Of a stretch of DNA of 64,000 nt, positions 23,401 through 36,091 are shown in pieces. The notes under the pieces were generated by a model. It had not been told where the DNA came from and searched no databases. It saw only the letters and a program-made list of their open reading frames with translations. Origin of the DNA: Litoditis marina (Eukaryota; Nematoda; Chromadorea; Rhabditida; Rhabditidae); contig CAXIWQ010000254.1 of NCBI GenBank assembly GCA_964036275.1, positions 212,965-276,964 of the forward strand, in the 5' to 3' direction. A program made the translations under genes and the position numbers. Positions within the stretch are counted from its first letter, which is position 1; the number at the start of each line of letters is the position of its first letter.

Positions 23401-26400
23401 GTTAATTTGTCTTTTGTGGCTGTGCGCCACAGAATATGAAGTCGTATTAGGTTTTTGTAGCTGGGAGCAACAGACTTGATAGCCGCATAAACTTTTCTCT
23501 GTAACTGCAAGCCAAAAAGTCGATAACCGCGTTAATTCGTATTTTGTGGCTGTGCGCCACAGAATAGATTGTCGTATTAGGTTTTTGTTGCTGGGAGCAA
23601 CAGACTTGATAGCCGTATGAACTTTTCTCTGTAGCTGCAAGCCAACAAGTCGATAACCGCGATAATTTGTTTTTGTGGCTGTGCGCCACAGAATAGATTG
23701 TCGTATTAGGTTTTTGTAGCTGGGAGCAACAGATTTGATAGCCGTATGAAATATTCTCTGTAGCTGCAAGGCAAAGAGTCGATAACCGCGTCAATTCGTA
23801 TTTTGTGGCTGTGCGCCACAGAATAGATAGTCGTATTAGGTTTTTGTAGCTGGGAGCAACAGACTTGATAGCCGCATAAACTTTTCTCTGTAACTGCAAG
23901 CCAAAAAGTCGATAACCGCGTTAATTCGTATTTTGTGGCTGTGCGCCACAGAATAGATTGTCGTATTAGGTGTTTGTATCTGGGAGCAACAGATTTGATA
24001 GCCGTATGAACTTTTCTCTTTAACTGCAAGCCAAAAAGTCGATAACCGCGTTAATTCGTATTTTGTGGCTGTGCGCCACAGAATAGATTGTCGTATTAGG
24101 TGTTTGTATCTGGGAGCAACAGATTTGATAGCCGTATGAAATATTCTCTGTAACTGCGAGGCAAAGAGTCAATAACCGCGTTAATTCGTCTTTTGTGGCT
24201 GTGCGCCACAGAATATATAGTCGTATTAGGGTTTTTGTAGCTGGGAGCAACAGACTTGATAGCCGTATGATTTTTTTTGTAGCTGCAAGTCAAAATGTCA
24301 ATAACCGCGTTAATTCGTCTTTGTGGCTGTGCGCCACAGAATATATTGTCGTATTAGGTTTTGTAGCTGGGAGCAACAGATTTGATAGCCGTATGAAATG
24401 TTCTCTGTAACTGCGAGGCAAAGAGTCAATAACCGCGTTAATTCGTCTTTTGTGGCTGTGCGCCACAGAATATATAGTCGTATTAGGTTTTTGTTGCTGG
24501 GAGCAACAGACTTGATAGCCGTATAAACTTTTTTCTGTAGCTGCAAGGCAAAGAGTCAATAACCGCGTTAATTTGTCTTTTGTGGTTGTGCGCCACAGAA
24601 TATAAAGTCGTATTAGGTTTTTGTAGTTGGGAGCAACAGACTTGATAGCCGTATGATTTTTTTTCTGTAGGTGCAAGGCAAAGAGTCAATAACCGCGTTA
24701 ATTTGTTATTTGGTGGATGTGCGCCACAAAATAGATTGTCGTATTAGGTTTTTGTAGCTGGGAGCAACAGACTTGATAGCCGTATGAACTTTTTTCTGTA
24801 GCTGCAAGGCAAAGAGTCATAACCGCGTTAAGTCGTCTTTTGTGGCTGTGCGCCACAGAATATACAGTCGTCTTAGGTTTTTGTATCTGGGAGCAACAGA
24901 CTTGATAGCCGTATGAACTTTTTTCTGTAGCTGCAAGGCAAAGAGTCAATAACCGCGTTAAGTCGTCTTTTGTGGCTGTGCGCCACAGAATATATAGTCG
25001 TGTTAGGTCTTTGTAGCTGGGAGCAACATACTTGATAGCCGTATAAACTTTTTTTTGTAGCTTTACGGCAAAGAGTCGATAACCGCGTCAATTCGTATTT
25101 TGTGGCTGTGCGCCACAGAATAGATAGTCGTATTAGGTTTTTGTAGCTGGGAGCAACAGACTTGATAGCCGCATAAACTTTTCTCTGTAACTGCAAGCCA
25201 AAAAGTCGATAACCGCGTTAATTCGTATTTTGTGGCTGTGCGCCACAGAATAGATTGTCGTATTAGGTGTTTGTATCTGGGAGCAACAGATTTGATAGCC
25301 GTATGAACTTTTATCTTTAACTGCAAGCCAAAAAGTCGATAACCGCGTTAATTCGTATTTTGTGGCTGTGCGCCACAGAATAGATTGTCGTATTAGGTGT
25401 TTGTATCTGGGAGCAACAGATTTGATAGCCGTATGAAATATTCTCTGTAACTGCGAGGCAAAGAGTCAATAACCGCGTTAATTCGTCTTTTGTGGCTGTG
25501 CGCCACAGAATATATAGTCGTATTAGGTTTTTGTAGCTGGGAGCAACAGACTTGATAGCCGTATGATTTTTTTTTGTAGCTGCAAGTCAAAATGTCAATA
25601 ACCGCGTTAATTCGTCTTTGTGGCTGTGCGCCACAGAATATATTGTCGTATTAGGTTTTTGTAGCTGGGAGCAACAGATTTGATAGCCGTATGAAATGTT
25701 CTCTGTAACTGCGAGGCAAAGAGTCAATAACCGCGTTAATTCGTATTTTGTGGCTGTGCGCCACAGAATATACAGTCGTCTTAGGTTTTTGTATCTGGGA
25801 GCAACAGACTTGATAGCCGTATGAACTTTTTTCTGTAGCTGCAAGGCAAAGAGTCAATAACCGCGTTAAGTCGTCTTTTGTGGCTGTGCGCCACAGAATA
25901 TATAGTCGTGTTAGGTCTTTGTAGCTGGAGCAACATACTTGATAGCCGTATAAACTTTTTTTTGTAGCTTTACGGCAAAGAGTCAATAACCGCGTTAATT
26001 TGTCTTTTGTGGCTGTGCGCCACAGAATATGAAGTCGTATTAGGTTTTTGTAGCTGTAAGCAACAGACTTGATAGCCGCATAAACTTTTCTCTGTAACTG
26101 CAAGCCAAAAAGTCGATAACCGCGTTAATTCGTAGTTTGTGGCTGTGCGCCACAGAATAGATTGTCGTATTAGGTTTTTGTTGCTGGGAGCAACAGACTT
26201 GATAGCCGTATGAACTTTTCTCTGTAGCTGCAAGCCAACAAGTCGATAACCGCGATAATTTGTTTTTGTGGCTGTGCGCCACAGAATAGATTGTCGTATT
26301 AGGTTTTTGTAGCTGGGAGCAACAGATTTGATAGCCGTATGAATATTCTCTGTAGCTGCAAGGCAAAGAGTCGATAACCGCGTCAATTCGTATTTTGTGG

Positions 26401-28500
26401 CTGTGCGCCACAGAATAGATAGTCGTATTAGGTTTTTGTAGCTGGGAGCAACAGACTTGATAGCCGCATAAACTTTTCTCTGTAACTGCAAGCCAAAAAG
26501 TCGATAACCGCGTTAATTCGTATTTTGTGGCTGTGCGCCACAGAATAGATTGTCGTATTAGGTGTTTGTATCTGGGAGCAACAGATTTGATAGCCGTATG
26601 AACTTTTCTCTTTAACTGCAAGCCAAAAAGTCGATAACCGCGTTAATTCGTATTTTGTGGCTGTGCGCCACAGAATAGATTGTCGTATTATGTGTTGTAT
26701 CTGGGAGCAACAGATTTGATAGCCGTATGAAATATTCTCTGTAACTGCGAGGCAAAGAGTCAATAACCGCGTTAATTCGTCTTTTGTGGCTGTGCGCCAC
26801 AGAATATATAGTCGTATTAGGTTTTTGTAGCTGGAGCAACAGACTTGATAGCCGTATGATTTTTTTTGTAGCTGCAAGTCAAAATGTCAATAACCGCGTT
26901 AATTCGTCTTTGTGGCTGTGCGCCACAGAATATATTGTCGTATTAGGTTTTTGTAGCTGGGAGCAACAGATTTGATAGCCGTATGAAATGTTCTCTGTAA
27001 CTGCGAGGCAAAGAGTCAATAACCGCGTTAATTCGTCTTTTGTGGCTGTGCGCCACAGAATATATAGTCGTATTAGGTTTTGTTGCTGGGAGCAACAGAC
27101 TTGATAGCCGTATAAACTTTTTTCTGTAGCTGCAAGGCAAAGAGTCAATAACCGCGTTAATTTGTCTTTTGTGGTTGTGCGCCACAGAATATAAAGTCGT
27201 ATTAGGTTTTTGTAGTTGGGAGCAACAGACTTGATAGCCGTATGATTTTTTTTCTGTAGGTGCAAGGCAAAGAGTCAATAACCGCGTTAATTTGTATTTG
27301 GTGGATGTGCGCCACAAAATAGATTGTCGTATTAGGTTTTTGTAGCTGGGAGCAACAGACTTGATAGCCGTATGAACTTTTTTCTGTAGCTGCAAGGCAA
27401 AGAGTCAATAACCGCGTTAAGTCGTCTTTTGTGGCTGTGCGCCACAGAATATACAGTCGTCTTAGGTTTTTGTATCTGGGAGCAACAGACTTGATAGCCG
27501 TATGAACTTTTTTCTGTAGCTGCAAGGCAAAGAGTCAATAACCGCGTTAAGTCGTCTTTTGTGGCTGTGCGCCACAGAATATATAGTCGTGTTAGGTCTT
27601 TGTAGCTGGGAGCAACATACTTGATAGCCGTATAAACTTTTTTTTTGTAGCTTTACGGCAAAGAGTCGATAACCGCGTCAATTCGTATTTTGTGGCTGTG
27701 CGCCACAGAATAGATAGTCGTATTAGGTTTTTGTAGCTGGGAGCAACAGACTTGATAGCCGCATAAACTTTTCTCTGTAACTGCAAGCCAAAAAGTCGAT
27801 AACCGCGTTAATTCGTATTTTGTGGCTGTGCGCCACAGAATAGATTGTCGTATTAGGTGTTTGTATCTGGGAGCAACAGATTTGATAGCCGTATGAACTT
27901 TTATCTTTAACTGCAAGCCAAAAAGTCGATAACCGCGTTAATTCGTATTTTGTGGCTGTGCGCCACAGAATAGATTGTCGTATTAGGTGTTTGTATCTGG
28001 GAGCAACAGATTTGATAGCCGTATGAAATATTCTCTGTAACTGCGAGGCAAAGAGTCAATAACCGCGTTAATTCGTCTTTTGTGGCTGTGCGCCACAGAA
28101 TATATAGTCGTATTAGGTTTTTGTAGCTGGGAGCAACAGACTTGATAGCCGTATGATTTTTTTTTGTAGCTGCAAGTCAAAATGTCAATAACCGCGTTAA
28201 TTCGTCTTTGTGGCTGTGCGCCACAGAATATATTGTCGTATTAGGTTTTTGTAGCTGGGAGCAACAGATTTGATAGCCGTATGAAATGTTCTCTGTAACT
28301 GCGAGGCAAAGAGTCAATAACCGCGTTAATTCGTATTTTGTGGCTGTGCGCCACAGAATATACAGTCGTCTTAGGGTTTTTGTATCTGGAGCAAACAGAC
28401 TTGATAGCCGTATGAACTTTTTTCTGTAGCTGCAAGGCAAAGAGTCAATAACCGCGTTAAGTCGTCTTTTGTGGGCTGTGCGCCACAGAATATATAGTCG
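20460..28500 (+). other. Stretch dense in one- and two-base indels in family B
   Basis: Indels seen here and not in the matching units at 28.6-35.8 kb include GTCCTTTTG (20,466), TATCTGGAGC (20,776), GGGAAGCAAC (21,168), GTATAGG (21,806), GTCAAATGTC (21,862), TTTGTGCTG (21,891), CTGGGGAGC (22,423), TTTAAACTGC (22,852), TAGGGTTTTTG (24,227), TTTGTTATTTGG (24,704), GAGTCATAACC (24,815), TAGCTGGAGC (25,923 and 26,828), GTGTTGTATC (26,692), TAGGGTTTTTG (28,371), GGAGCAAACAG (28,388) and GTGGGCTG (28,471). After about 28.6 kb they stop. Confidence 0.7.
22001..22092 (+). repeat. Shortened 92-bp monomer
   Basis: Monomer starts at 22,001 and 22,093 are only 92 bp apart. Sequence jumps from TATCTGGGAGCAA to AAGGCAAAGAG, losing 38 bp, close to one subunit. 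The break joins GCAA of subunit II to CAAGGC of subunit III. It lies in the indel-rich stretch, so it may be an error rather than a true deletion. Confidence 0.6.
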
Positions 28501-31500
28501 TGTTAGGTCTTTGTAGCTGGGAGCAACATACTTGATAGCCGTATAAACTTTTTTTTGTAGCTTTACGGCAAAGAGTCAATAACCGCGTTAATTTGTCTTT
28601 TGTGGCTGTGCGCCACAGAATATGAAGTCGTATTAGGTTTTTGTAGCTGTAAGCAACAGACTTGATAGCCGCATAAACTTTTCTCTGTAACTGCAAGCCA
28701 AAAAGTCGATAACCGCGTTAATTCGTATTTTGTGGCTGTGCGCCACAGAATAGATTGTCGTATTAGGTTTTTGTTGCTGGGAGCAACAGACTTGATAGCC
28801 GTATGAACTTTTCTCTGTAGCTGCAAGCCAACAAGTCGATAACCGCGATAATTTGTTTTTGTGGCTGTGCGCCACAGAATAGATTGTCGTATTAGGTTTT
28901 TGTAGCTGGGAGCAACAGATTTGATAGCCGTATGAAATATTCTCTGTAGCTGCAAGGCAAAGAGTCGATAACCGCGTCAATTCGTATTTTGTGGCTGTGC
29001 GCCACAGAATAGATAGTCGTATTAGGTTTTTGTAGCTGGGAGCAACAGACTTGATAGCCGCATAAACTTTTCTCTGTAACTGCAAGCCAAAAAGTCGATA
29101 ACCGCGTTAATTCGTACTTTGTGGCTGTGCGCCACAGAATAGATTGTCGTATTAGGTGTTTGTATCTGGGAGCAACAGATTTGATAGCCGTATGAACTTT
29201 TCTCTTTAACTGCAAGCCAAAAAGTCGATAACCGCGTTAATTCGTATTTTGTGGCTGTGCGCCACAGAATAGATTGTCGTATTAGGTGTTTGTATCTGGG
29301 AGCAACAGATTTGATAGCCGTATGAAATATTCTCTGTAACTGCGAGGCAAAGAGTCAATAACCGCGTTAATTCGTCTTTTGTGGCTGTGCGCCACAGAAT
29401 ATATAGTCGTATTAGGTTTTTGTAGCTGGGAGCAACAGACTTGATAGCCGTATGATTTTTTTTTGTAGCTGCAAGTCAAAATGTCAATAACCGCGTTAAT
29501 TCGTCTTTGTGGCTGTGCGCCACAGAATATATTGTCGTATTAGGTTTTTGTAGCTGGGAGCAACAGATTTGATAGCCGTATGAAATGTTCTCTGTAACTG
29601 CGAGGCAAAGAGTCAATAACCGCGTTAATTCGTCTTTTGTGGCTGTGCGCCACAGAATATATAGTCGTATTAGGTTTTTGTTGCTGGGAGCAACAGACTT
29701 GATAGCCGTATAAACTTTTTTCTGTAGCTGCAAGGCAAAGAGTCAATAACCGCGTTAATTTGTCTTTTGTGGTTGTGCGCCACAGAATATAAAGTCGTAT
29801 TAGGTTTTTGTAGTTGGGAGCAACAGACTTGATAGCCGTATGATTTTTTTTCTGTAGGTGCAAGGCAAAGAGTCAATAACCGCGTTAATTTGTATTTGGT
29901 GGATGTGCGCCACAAAATAGATTGTCGTATTAGGTTTTTGTAGCTGTGAGCAACAGACTTGATAGCCGTATGAACTTTTTTCTGTAGCTGCAAGGCAAAG
30001 AGTCAATAACCGCGTTAAGTCGTCTTTTGTGGCTGTGCGCCACAGAATATACAGTCGTCTTAGGTTTTTGTATCTGGGAGCAACAGACTTGATAGCCGTA
30101 TGAACTTTTTTCTGTAGCTGCAAGGCAAAGAGTCAATAACCGCGTTAAGTCGTCTTTTGTGGCTGTGCGCCACAGAATATATAGTCGTGTTAGGTCTTTG
30201 TAGCTGGGAGCAACATACTTGATAGCCGTATAAACTTTTTTTTGTAGCTTTACGGCAAAGAGTCAATAACCGCGTTAATTTGTCTTTTGTGGCTGTGCGC
30301 CACAGAATATGAAGTCGTATTAGGTTTTTGTAGCTGGGAGCAACAGACTTGATAGCCGCATAAACTTTTCTCTGTAACTGCAAGCCAAAAAGTCGATAAC
30401 CGCGTTAATTCGTATTTTGTGGCTGTGCGCCACAGAATAGATTGTCGTATTAGGTGTTTGTATCTGGGAGCAACAGATTTGATAGCCGTATGAACTTTTC
30501 TCTTTAACTGCAAGCCAAAAAGTCGATAACCGCGTTAATTCGTATTTTGTGGCTGTGCGCCACAGAATCGATTGTCGTATTAGGTGTTTGTATCTGGGAG
30601 CAACAGATTTGATAGCCGTATGAAATATTCTCTGTAACTGCGAGGCAAAGAGTCAATAACCGCGTTAATTCGTCTTTTGTGGCTGTGCGCCACAGAATAT
30701 ATAGTCGTATTAGGTTTTTGTAGTTGGGAGCAACAGACTTGATAGCCGTATGATTTTTTTTCTGTAGGTGCAAGGCAAAGAGTCAATAACCGCGTTAATT
30801 TGTATTTGGTGGATGTGCGCCACAAAATAGATTGTCGTATTAGGTTTTTGTAGCTGTGAGCAACAGACTTGATAGCCGTATGAACTTTTTTCTGTAGCTG
30901 CAAGGCAAAGAGTCAATAAACGCGTTAAGTCGTCTTTTGTGGCTGTGCGCCACAAAATATACAGTCGTCTTAGGTTTTTGTATCTGGGAGCAACAGACTT
31001 GATAGCCGTATGAACTTTTTTCTGTAGCTGCAAGGCAAAGAGTCAATAACCGCGTTAAGTCGTCTTTTGTGGCTGTGCGCCACAGAATATATAGTCGTGT
31101 TAGGTCTTTGTAGCTGGGAGCAACATACTTGATAGCCGTATAAACTTTTTTTTGTAGCTTTACGGCAAAGAGTCAATAACCGCGTTAATTTGTCTTTTGT
31201 GGCTGTGCGCCACAGAATATGAAGTCGTATTAGGTTTTTGTAGCTGGGAGCAACAGACTTGATAGCCGCATAAACTTTTCTCTGTAACTGCAAGCCAAAA
31301 AGTCGATAACCGCGTTAATTCGTATTTTGTGGCTGTGCGCCACAGAATAGATTGTCGTATTAGGTTTTTGTTGCTGGGAGCAACAGACTTGATAGCCGTA
31401 TGAACTTTTCTCTGTAGCTGCAAGCCAACAAGTCGATAACCGCGATAATTTGTTTTTGTGGCTGTGCGCCACAGAATAGATTGTCGTATTAGGTTTTTGT

Positions 31501-33048
31501 AGCTGGGAGCAACAGATTTGATAGCCGTATGAAATATTCTCTGTAGCTGCAAGGCAAAGAGTCGATAACCGCGTCAATTCGTATTTTGTGGCTGTGCGCC
31601 ACAGAATAGATAGTCGTATTAGGTTTTTGTAGCTGGGAGCAACAGACTTGATAGCCGCATAAACTTTTCTCTGTAACTGCAAGCCAAAAAGTCGATAACC
31701 GCGTTAATTCGTACTTTGTGGCTGTGCGCCACAGAATAGATTGTCGTATTAGGTGTTTGTATCTGGGAGCAACAGATTTGATAGCCGTATGAACTTTTCT
31801 CTTTAACTGCAAGCCAAAAAGTCGATAACCGCGTTAATTCGTATTTTGTGGCTGTGCGCCACAGAATAGATTGTCGTATTAGGTGTTTGTATCTGGGAGC
31901 AACAGATTTGATAGCCGTATGAAATATTCTCTGTAACTGCGAGGCAAAGAGTCAATAACCGCGTTAATTCGTCTTTTGTGGCTGTGCGCCACAGAATATA
32001 TAGTCGTATTAGGTTTTTGTAGCTGGGAGCAACAGACTTGATAGCCGTATGATTTTTTTTTGTAGCTGCAAGTCAAAATGTCAATAACCGCGTTAATTCG
32101 TCTTTGTGGCTGTGCGCCACAGAATATATTGTCGTATTAGGTTTTTGTAGCTGGGAGCAACAGATTTGATAGCCGTATGAAATGTTCTCTGTAACTGCGA
32201 GGCAAAGAGTCAATAACCGCGTTAATTCGTCTTTTGTGGCTGTGCGCCACAGAATATATAGTCGTATTAGGTTTTTGTTGCTGGGAGCAACAGACTTGAT
32301 AGCCGTATAAACTTTTTTCTGTAGCTGCAAGGCAAAGAGTCAATAACCGCGTTAATTTGTCTTTTGTGGTTGTGCGCCACAGAATATAAAGTCGTATTAG
32401 GTTTTTGTAGTTGGGAGCAACAGACTTGATAGCCGTATGATTTTTTTTCTGTAGGTGCAAGGCAAAGAGTCAATAACCGCGTTAATTTGTATTTGGTGGA
32501 TGTGCGCCACAAAATAGATTGTCGTATTAGGTTTTTGTAGCTGTGAGCAACAGACTTGATAGCCGTATGAACTTTTTTCTGTAGCTGCAAGGCAAAGAGT
32601 CAATAACCGCGTTAAGTCGTCTTTTGTGGCTGTGCGCCACAGAATATACAGTCGTCTTAGGTTTTTGTATCTGGGAGCAACAGACTTGATAGCCGTATGA
32701 ACTTTTTTCTGTAGCTGCAAGGCAAAGAGTCAATAACCGCGTTAAGTCGTCTTTTGTGGCTGTGCGCCACAGAATATATAGTCGTGTTAGGTCTTTGTAG
32801 CTGGGAGCAACATACTTGATAGCCGTATAAACTTTTTTTTGTAGCTTTACGGCAAAGAGTCAATAACCGCGTTAATTTGTCTTTTGTGGCTGTGCGCCAC
32901 AGAATATGAAGTCGTATTAGGTTTTTGTAGCTGGGAGCAACAGACTTGATAGCCGCATAAACTTTTCTCTGTAACTGCAAGCCAAAAAGTCGATAACCGC
33001 GTTAATTCGTATTTTGTGGCTGTGCGCCACAGAATAGATTGTCGTATT
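28460..33048 (+). repeat. Pair of 2,597-bp higher-order units in family B
   Basis: Sequence from about 28,460 to 30,450 matches 31,057-33,048 at a constant offset of 2,597. The match ends near 33,048, where one copy continues AGGTGTTTGTATCTGGG and the other AGGTTTTTGTAGCTGGG. Inside, 29,800-30,370 is repeated again at 30,710-31,280 (offset 910, seven monomers). Confidence 0.8.
31369..31385. other. Dyad II, perfect form: TGTTGCT-GGG-AGCAACA
   Basis: In most monomers this site reads TGTAGCTGGGAGCAACA, an inverted repeat with one A/A mismatch at the third base of each arm. In one monomer class of family B the A is replaced by T, giving perfect 7-bp arms around GGG. I saw the perfect form near 23,330, 23,586, 24,490, 26,178, 27,080, 28,770, 29,680, 31,369, 32,275, 33,186, 34,612, 35,518, 37,466 and 38,370. 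Extra-base versions occur near 21,163 and 22,418. I did not see it in families A or C or in the second B block. Confidence 0.8.
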
Positions 33049-34214
33049 AGGTTTTTGTAGCTGGGAGCAACAGATTTGATAGCCGTATGAAATGTTCTCT
33101 GTAACTGCGAGGCAAAGAGTCAATAACCGCGTTAATTCGTCTTTTGTGGCTGTGCGCCACAGAATATATAGTCGTATTAGGTTTTTGTTGCTGGGAGCAA
33201 CAGACTTGATAGCCGTATGAACCTTTCTCTGTAGCTGCAAGCCAACAAGTCGATAACCGCGATAATTTGTTTTTGTGGCTGTGCGCCACAGAATAGATTG
33301 TCGTATTAGGTTTTTGTAGCTGGGAGCAACAGATTTGATAGCCGTACGAAATATTCTCTGTAGCTGCAAGGCAAAGAGTCGATAACCGCGTCAATTCGTA
33401 TTTTGTGGCTGTGCGCCACAGAATAGATAGTCGTATTAGGTTTTTGTAGCTGGGAGCAACAGACTTGATAGCCGCATAAACTTTTCTCTGTAACTGCAAG
33501 CCAAAAAGTCGATAACCGCGTTAATTCGTATTTTGTGGCTGTGCGCCACAGAATAGATTGTCGTATTAGGTGTTTGTATCTGGGAGCAACAGATTTGATA
33601 GCCGTATGAACTTTTCTCTTTAACTGCAAGCCAAAAAGTCGATAACCGCGTTAATTCGTATTTTGTGGCTGTGCGCCACAGAATAGATTGTCGTATTAGG
33701 TGTTTGTATCTGGGAGCAACAGATTTGATAGCCGTATGAAATATTCTCTGTAACTGCGAGGCAAAGAGTCAATAACCGCGTTAATTCGTCTTTTGTGGCT
33801 GTGCGCCACAGAATATATAGTCGTATTAGGTTTTTGTAGCTGGGAGCAACAGACTTGATAGCCGTATGAACTTTTCTCTGTAGCTGCAAGCCAACAAGTC
33901 GATAACCGCGATAATTTGTTTTTGTGGCTGTGCGCCACAGAATAGATTGTCGTATTAGGTTTTTGTAGCTGGGAGCAACAGATTTGATAGCCGTATGAAA
34001 TATTCTCTGTAGCTGCAAGGCAAAGAGTCGATAACCGCGTTAATTCGTATTTTGTGGCTGTGCGCCACAGAATAGATTGTCGTATTAGGTGTTTGTATCT
34101 GGGAGCAACAGATTTGATAGCCGTATGAACTTTTCTCTTTAACTGCAAGCCAAAAAGTCGATAACCGCGTTAATTCGTATTTTGTGGCTGTGCGCCACAG
34201 AATAGATTGTCGTA

Positions 34215-36091
34215 TTAGGTGTTTGTATCTGGGAGCAACAGATTTGATAGCCGTATGAAATATTCTCTGTAACTGCGAGGCAAAGAGTCAATAACCGCGT
34301 TAATTCGTCTTTTGTGGCTGTGCGCCACAGAATATATAGTCGTATTAGGTTTTTGTAGCTGGGAGCAACAGACTTGATAGCCGTATGATTTTTTTTTGTA
34401 GCTGCAAGTCAAAATGTCAATAACCGCGTTAATTCGTCTTTGTGGCTGTGCGCCACAGAATATATTGTCGTATTAGGTTTTTGTAGCTGGGAGCAACAGA
34501 TTTGATAGCCGTATGAAATGTTCTCTGTAACTGCGAGGCAAAGAGTCAATAACCGCGTTAATTCGTCTTTTGTGGCTGTGCGCCACAGAATATATAGTCG
34601 TATTAGGTTTTTGTTGCTGGGAGCAACAGACTTGATAGCCGTATGAACTTTTCTCTGTAGCTGCAAGCCAACAAGTCGATAACCGCGATAATTTGTTTTT
34701 GTGGCTGTGCGCCACAGAATAGATTGTCGTATTAGGTTTTTGTAGCTGGGAGCAACAGATTTGATAGCCGTATGAAATATTCTCTGTAGCTGCAAGGCAA
34801 AGAGTCGATAACCGCGTCAATTCGTATTTTGTGGCTGTGCGCCACAGAATAGATAGTCGTATTAGGTTTTTGTAGCTGGGAGCAACAGACTTGATAGCCG
34901 CATAAACTTTTCTCTGTAACTGCAAGCCAAAAAGTCGATAACCGCGTTAATTCGTATTTTGTGGCTGTGCGCCACAGAATAGATTGTCGTATTAGGTGTT
35001 TGTATCTGGGAGCAACAGATTTAATAGCCGTATGAACTTTTCTCTTTAACTGCAAGCCAAAAAGTCGATAACCGCGTTAATTCGTATTTTGTGGCTGTGC
35101 GCCACAGAATAGATTGTCGTATTAGGTGTTTGTATCTGGGAGCAACAGATTTGATAGCCGTATGAAATATTCTCTGTAACTGCGAGCCAAAAAGTCAATA
35201 ACCGCGTTAATTCGTCTTTTGTGGCTGTGCGCCACAGAATATATAGTCGTATTAGGTTTTTGTAGCTGGGAGCAACAGACTTGATAGCCGTATGATTTTT
35301 TTTTGTAGCTGCAAGTCAAAATGTCAATAACCGCGTTAATTCGTCTTTGTGGCTGTGCGCCACAGAATATATTGTCGTATTAGGTTTTTGTAGCTGGGAG
35401 CAACAGATTTGATAGCCGTATGAAATGTTCTCTGTAACTGCGAGGCAAAGAGTCAATAACCGCGTTAATTCGTCTTTTGTGGCTGTGCGCCACAGAATAT
35501 ATAGTCGTATTAGGTTTTTGTTGCTGGGAGCAACAGACTTGATAGCCGTATGAACTTTTCTCTGTAGCTGCAAGCCAACAAGTCGATAACCGCGATAATT
35601 TGTTTTTGTGGCTGTGCGCCACAGAATAGATTGTCGTATTAGGTTTTTGTAGCTGGGAGCAACAGATTTGATAGCCGTATGAAATATTCTCTGTAGCTGC
35701 AAGGCAAAGAGTCGATAACCGCGTCAATTCGTATTTTGTGGCTGTGCGCCACAGAATAGATAGTCGTATTAGGTTTTTGTAGCTGGGAGCAACATACTTG
35801 ATAGCCGTATAACCTTTTTCCTGTAGCTGCACGGCAAAGAGTCAATAACCGCGTTAATTTGTCTTTTGTGGCTGTGCGCCACAGAACATAAAGTCGTATT
35901 AGGTTTTCGTAGCTGGGAGCAACAGACTTGATAGCCGTATGAACTTTTTCTGTAGCTGCAAGGCAAAGAGGTAATAACCGCGTTAATTTGTCTTTTGTGG
36001 CTGTGCGCCACAGAATAGATTGTCGTATCAGGTTTTTGTAGCTGGGAGCAACAGACTTGATAGCCGTATGAACTTTTCTCTGTAGCTGCAA
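34215..36091 (+). repeat. 907-bp (7-monomer) tandem pair
   Basis: Monomers from about 34,215 onward recur in the same order 907 bp later (34,435 to 35,342; 34,732 to 35,639). The unit contains the perfect dyad II monomer (34,612 and 35,518) and the AAAATGTCAATAACC monomer. The second copy leads into family C monomers at about 35,790. Confidence 0.75.

Larger units (their letters stand above)
20440..35790 (+). repeat. Family B block B1: roughly 2.6-kb higher-order repeat
   Basis: The block is defined by monomers with AGGTGTTTGTATCTGGG, AAGCCAAAAAGTCG and GCTTTACGGC, none of which occur in family A. GCTTTACGGC lies at 20,301, 20,431, 22,204, 25,060, 25,967, 27,650, 28,560, 30,247, 31,157 and 32,844. 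Spacings alternate at about 910 and 1,680-1,690 bp, giving a unit of 2,590-2,597 bp (20 monomers: 25,060 to 27,650 to 30,247 to 32,844). The first 8 kb of the block contains many one-base indels; the rest is clean. Confidence 0.85.
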
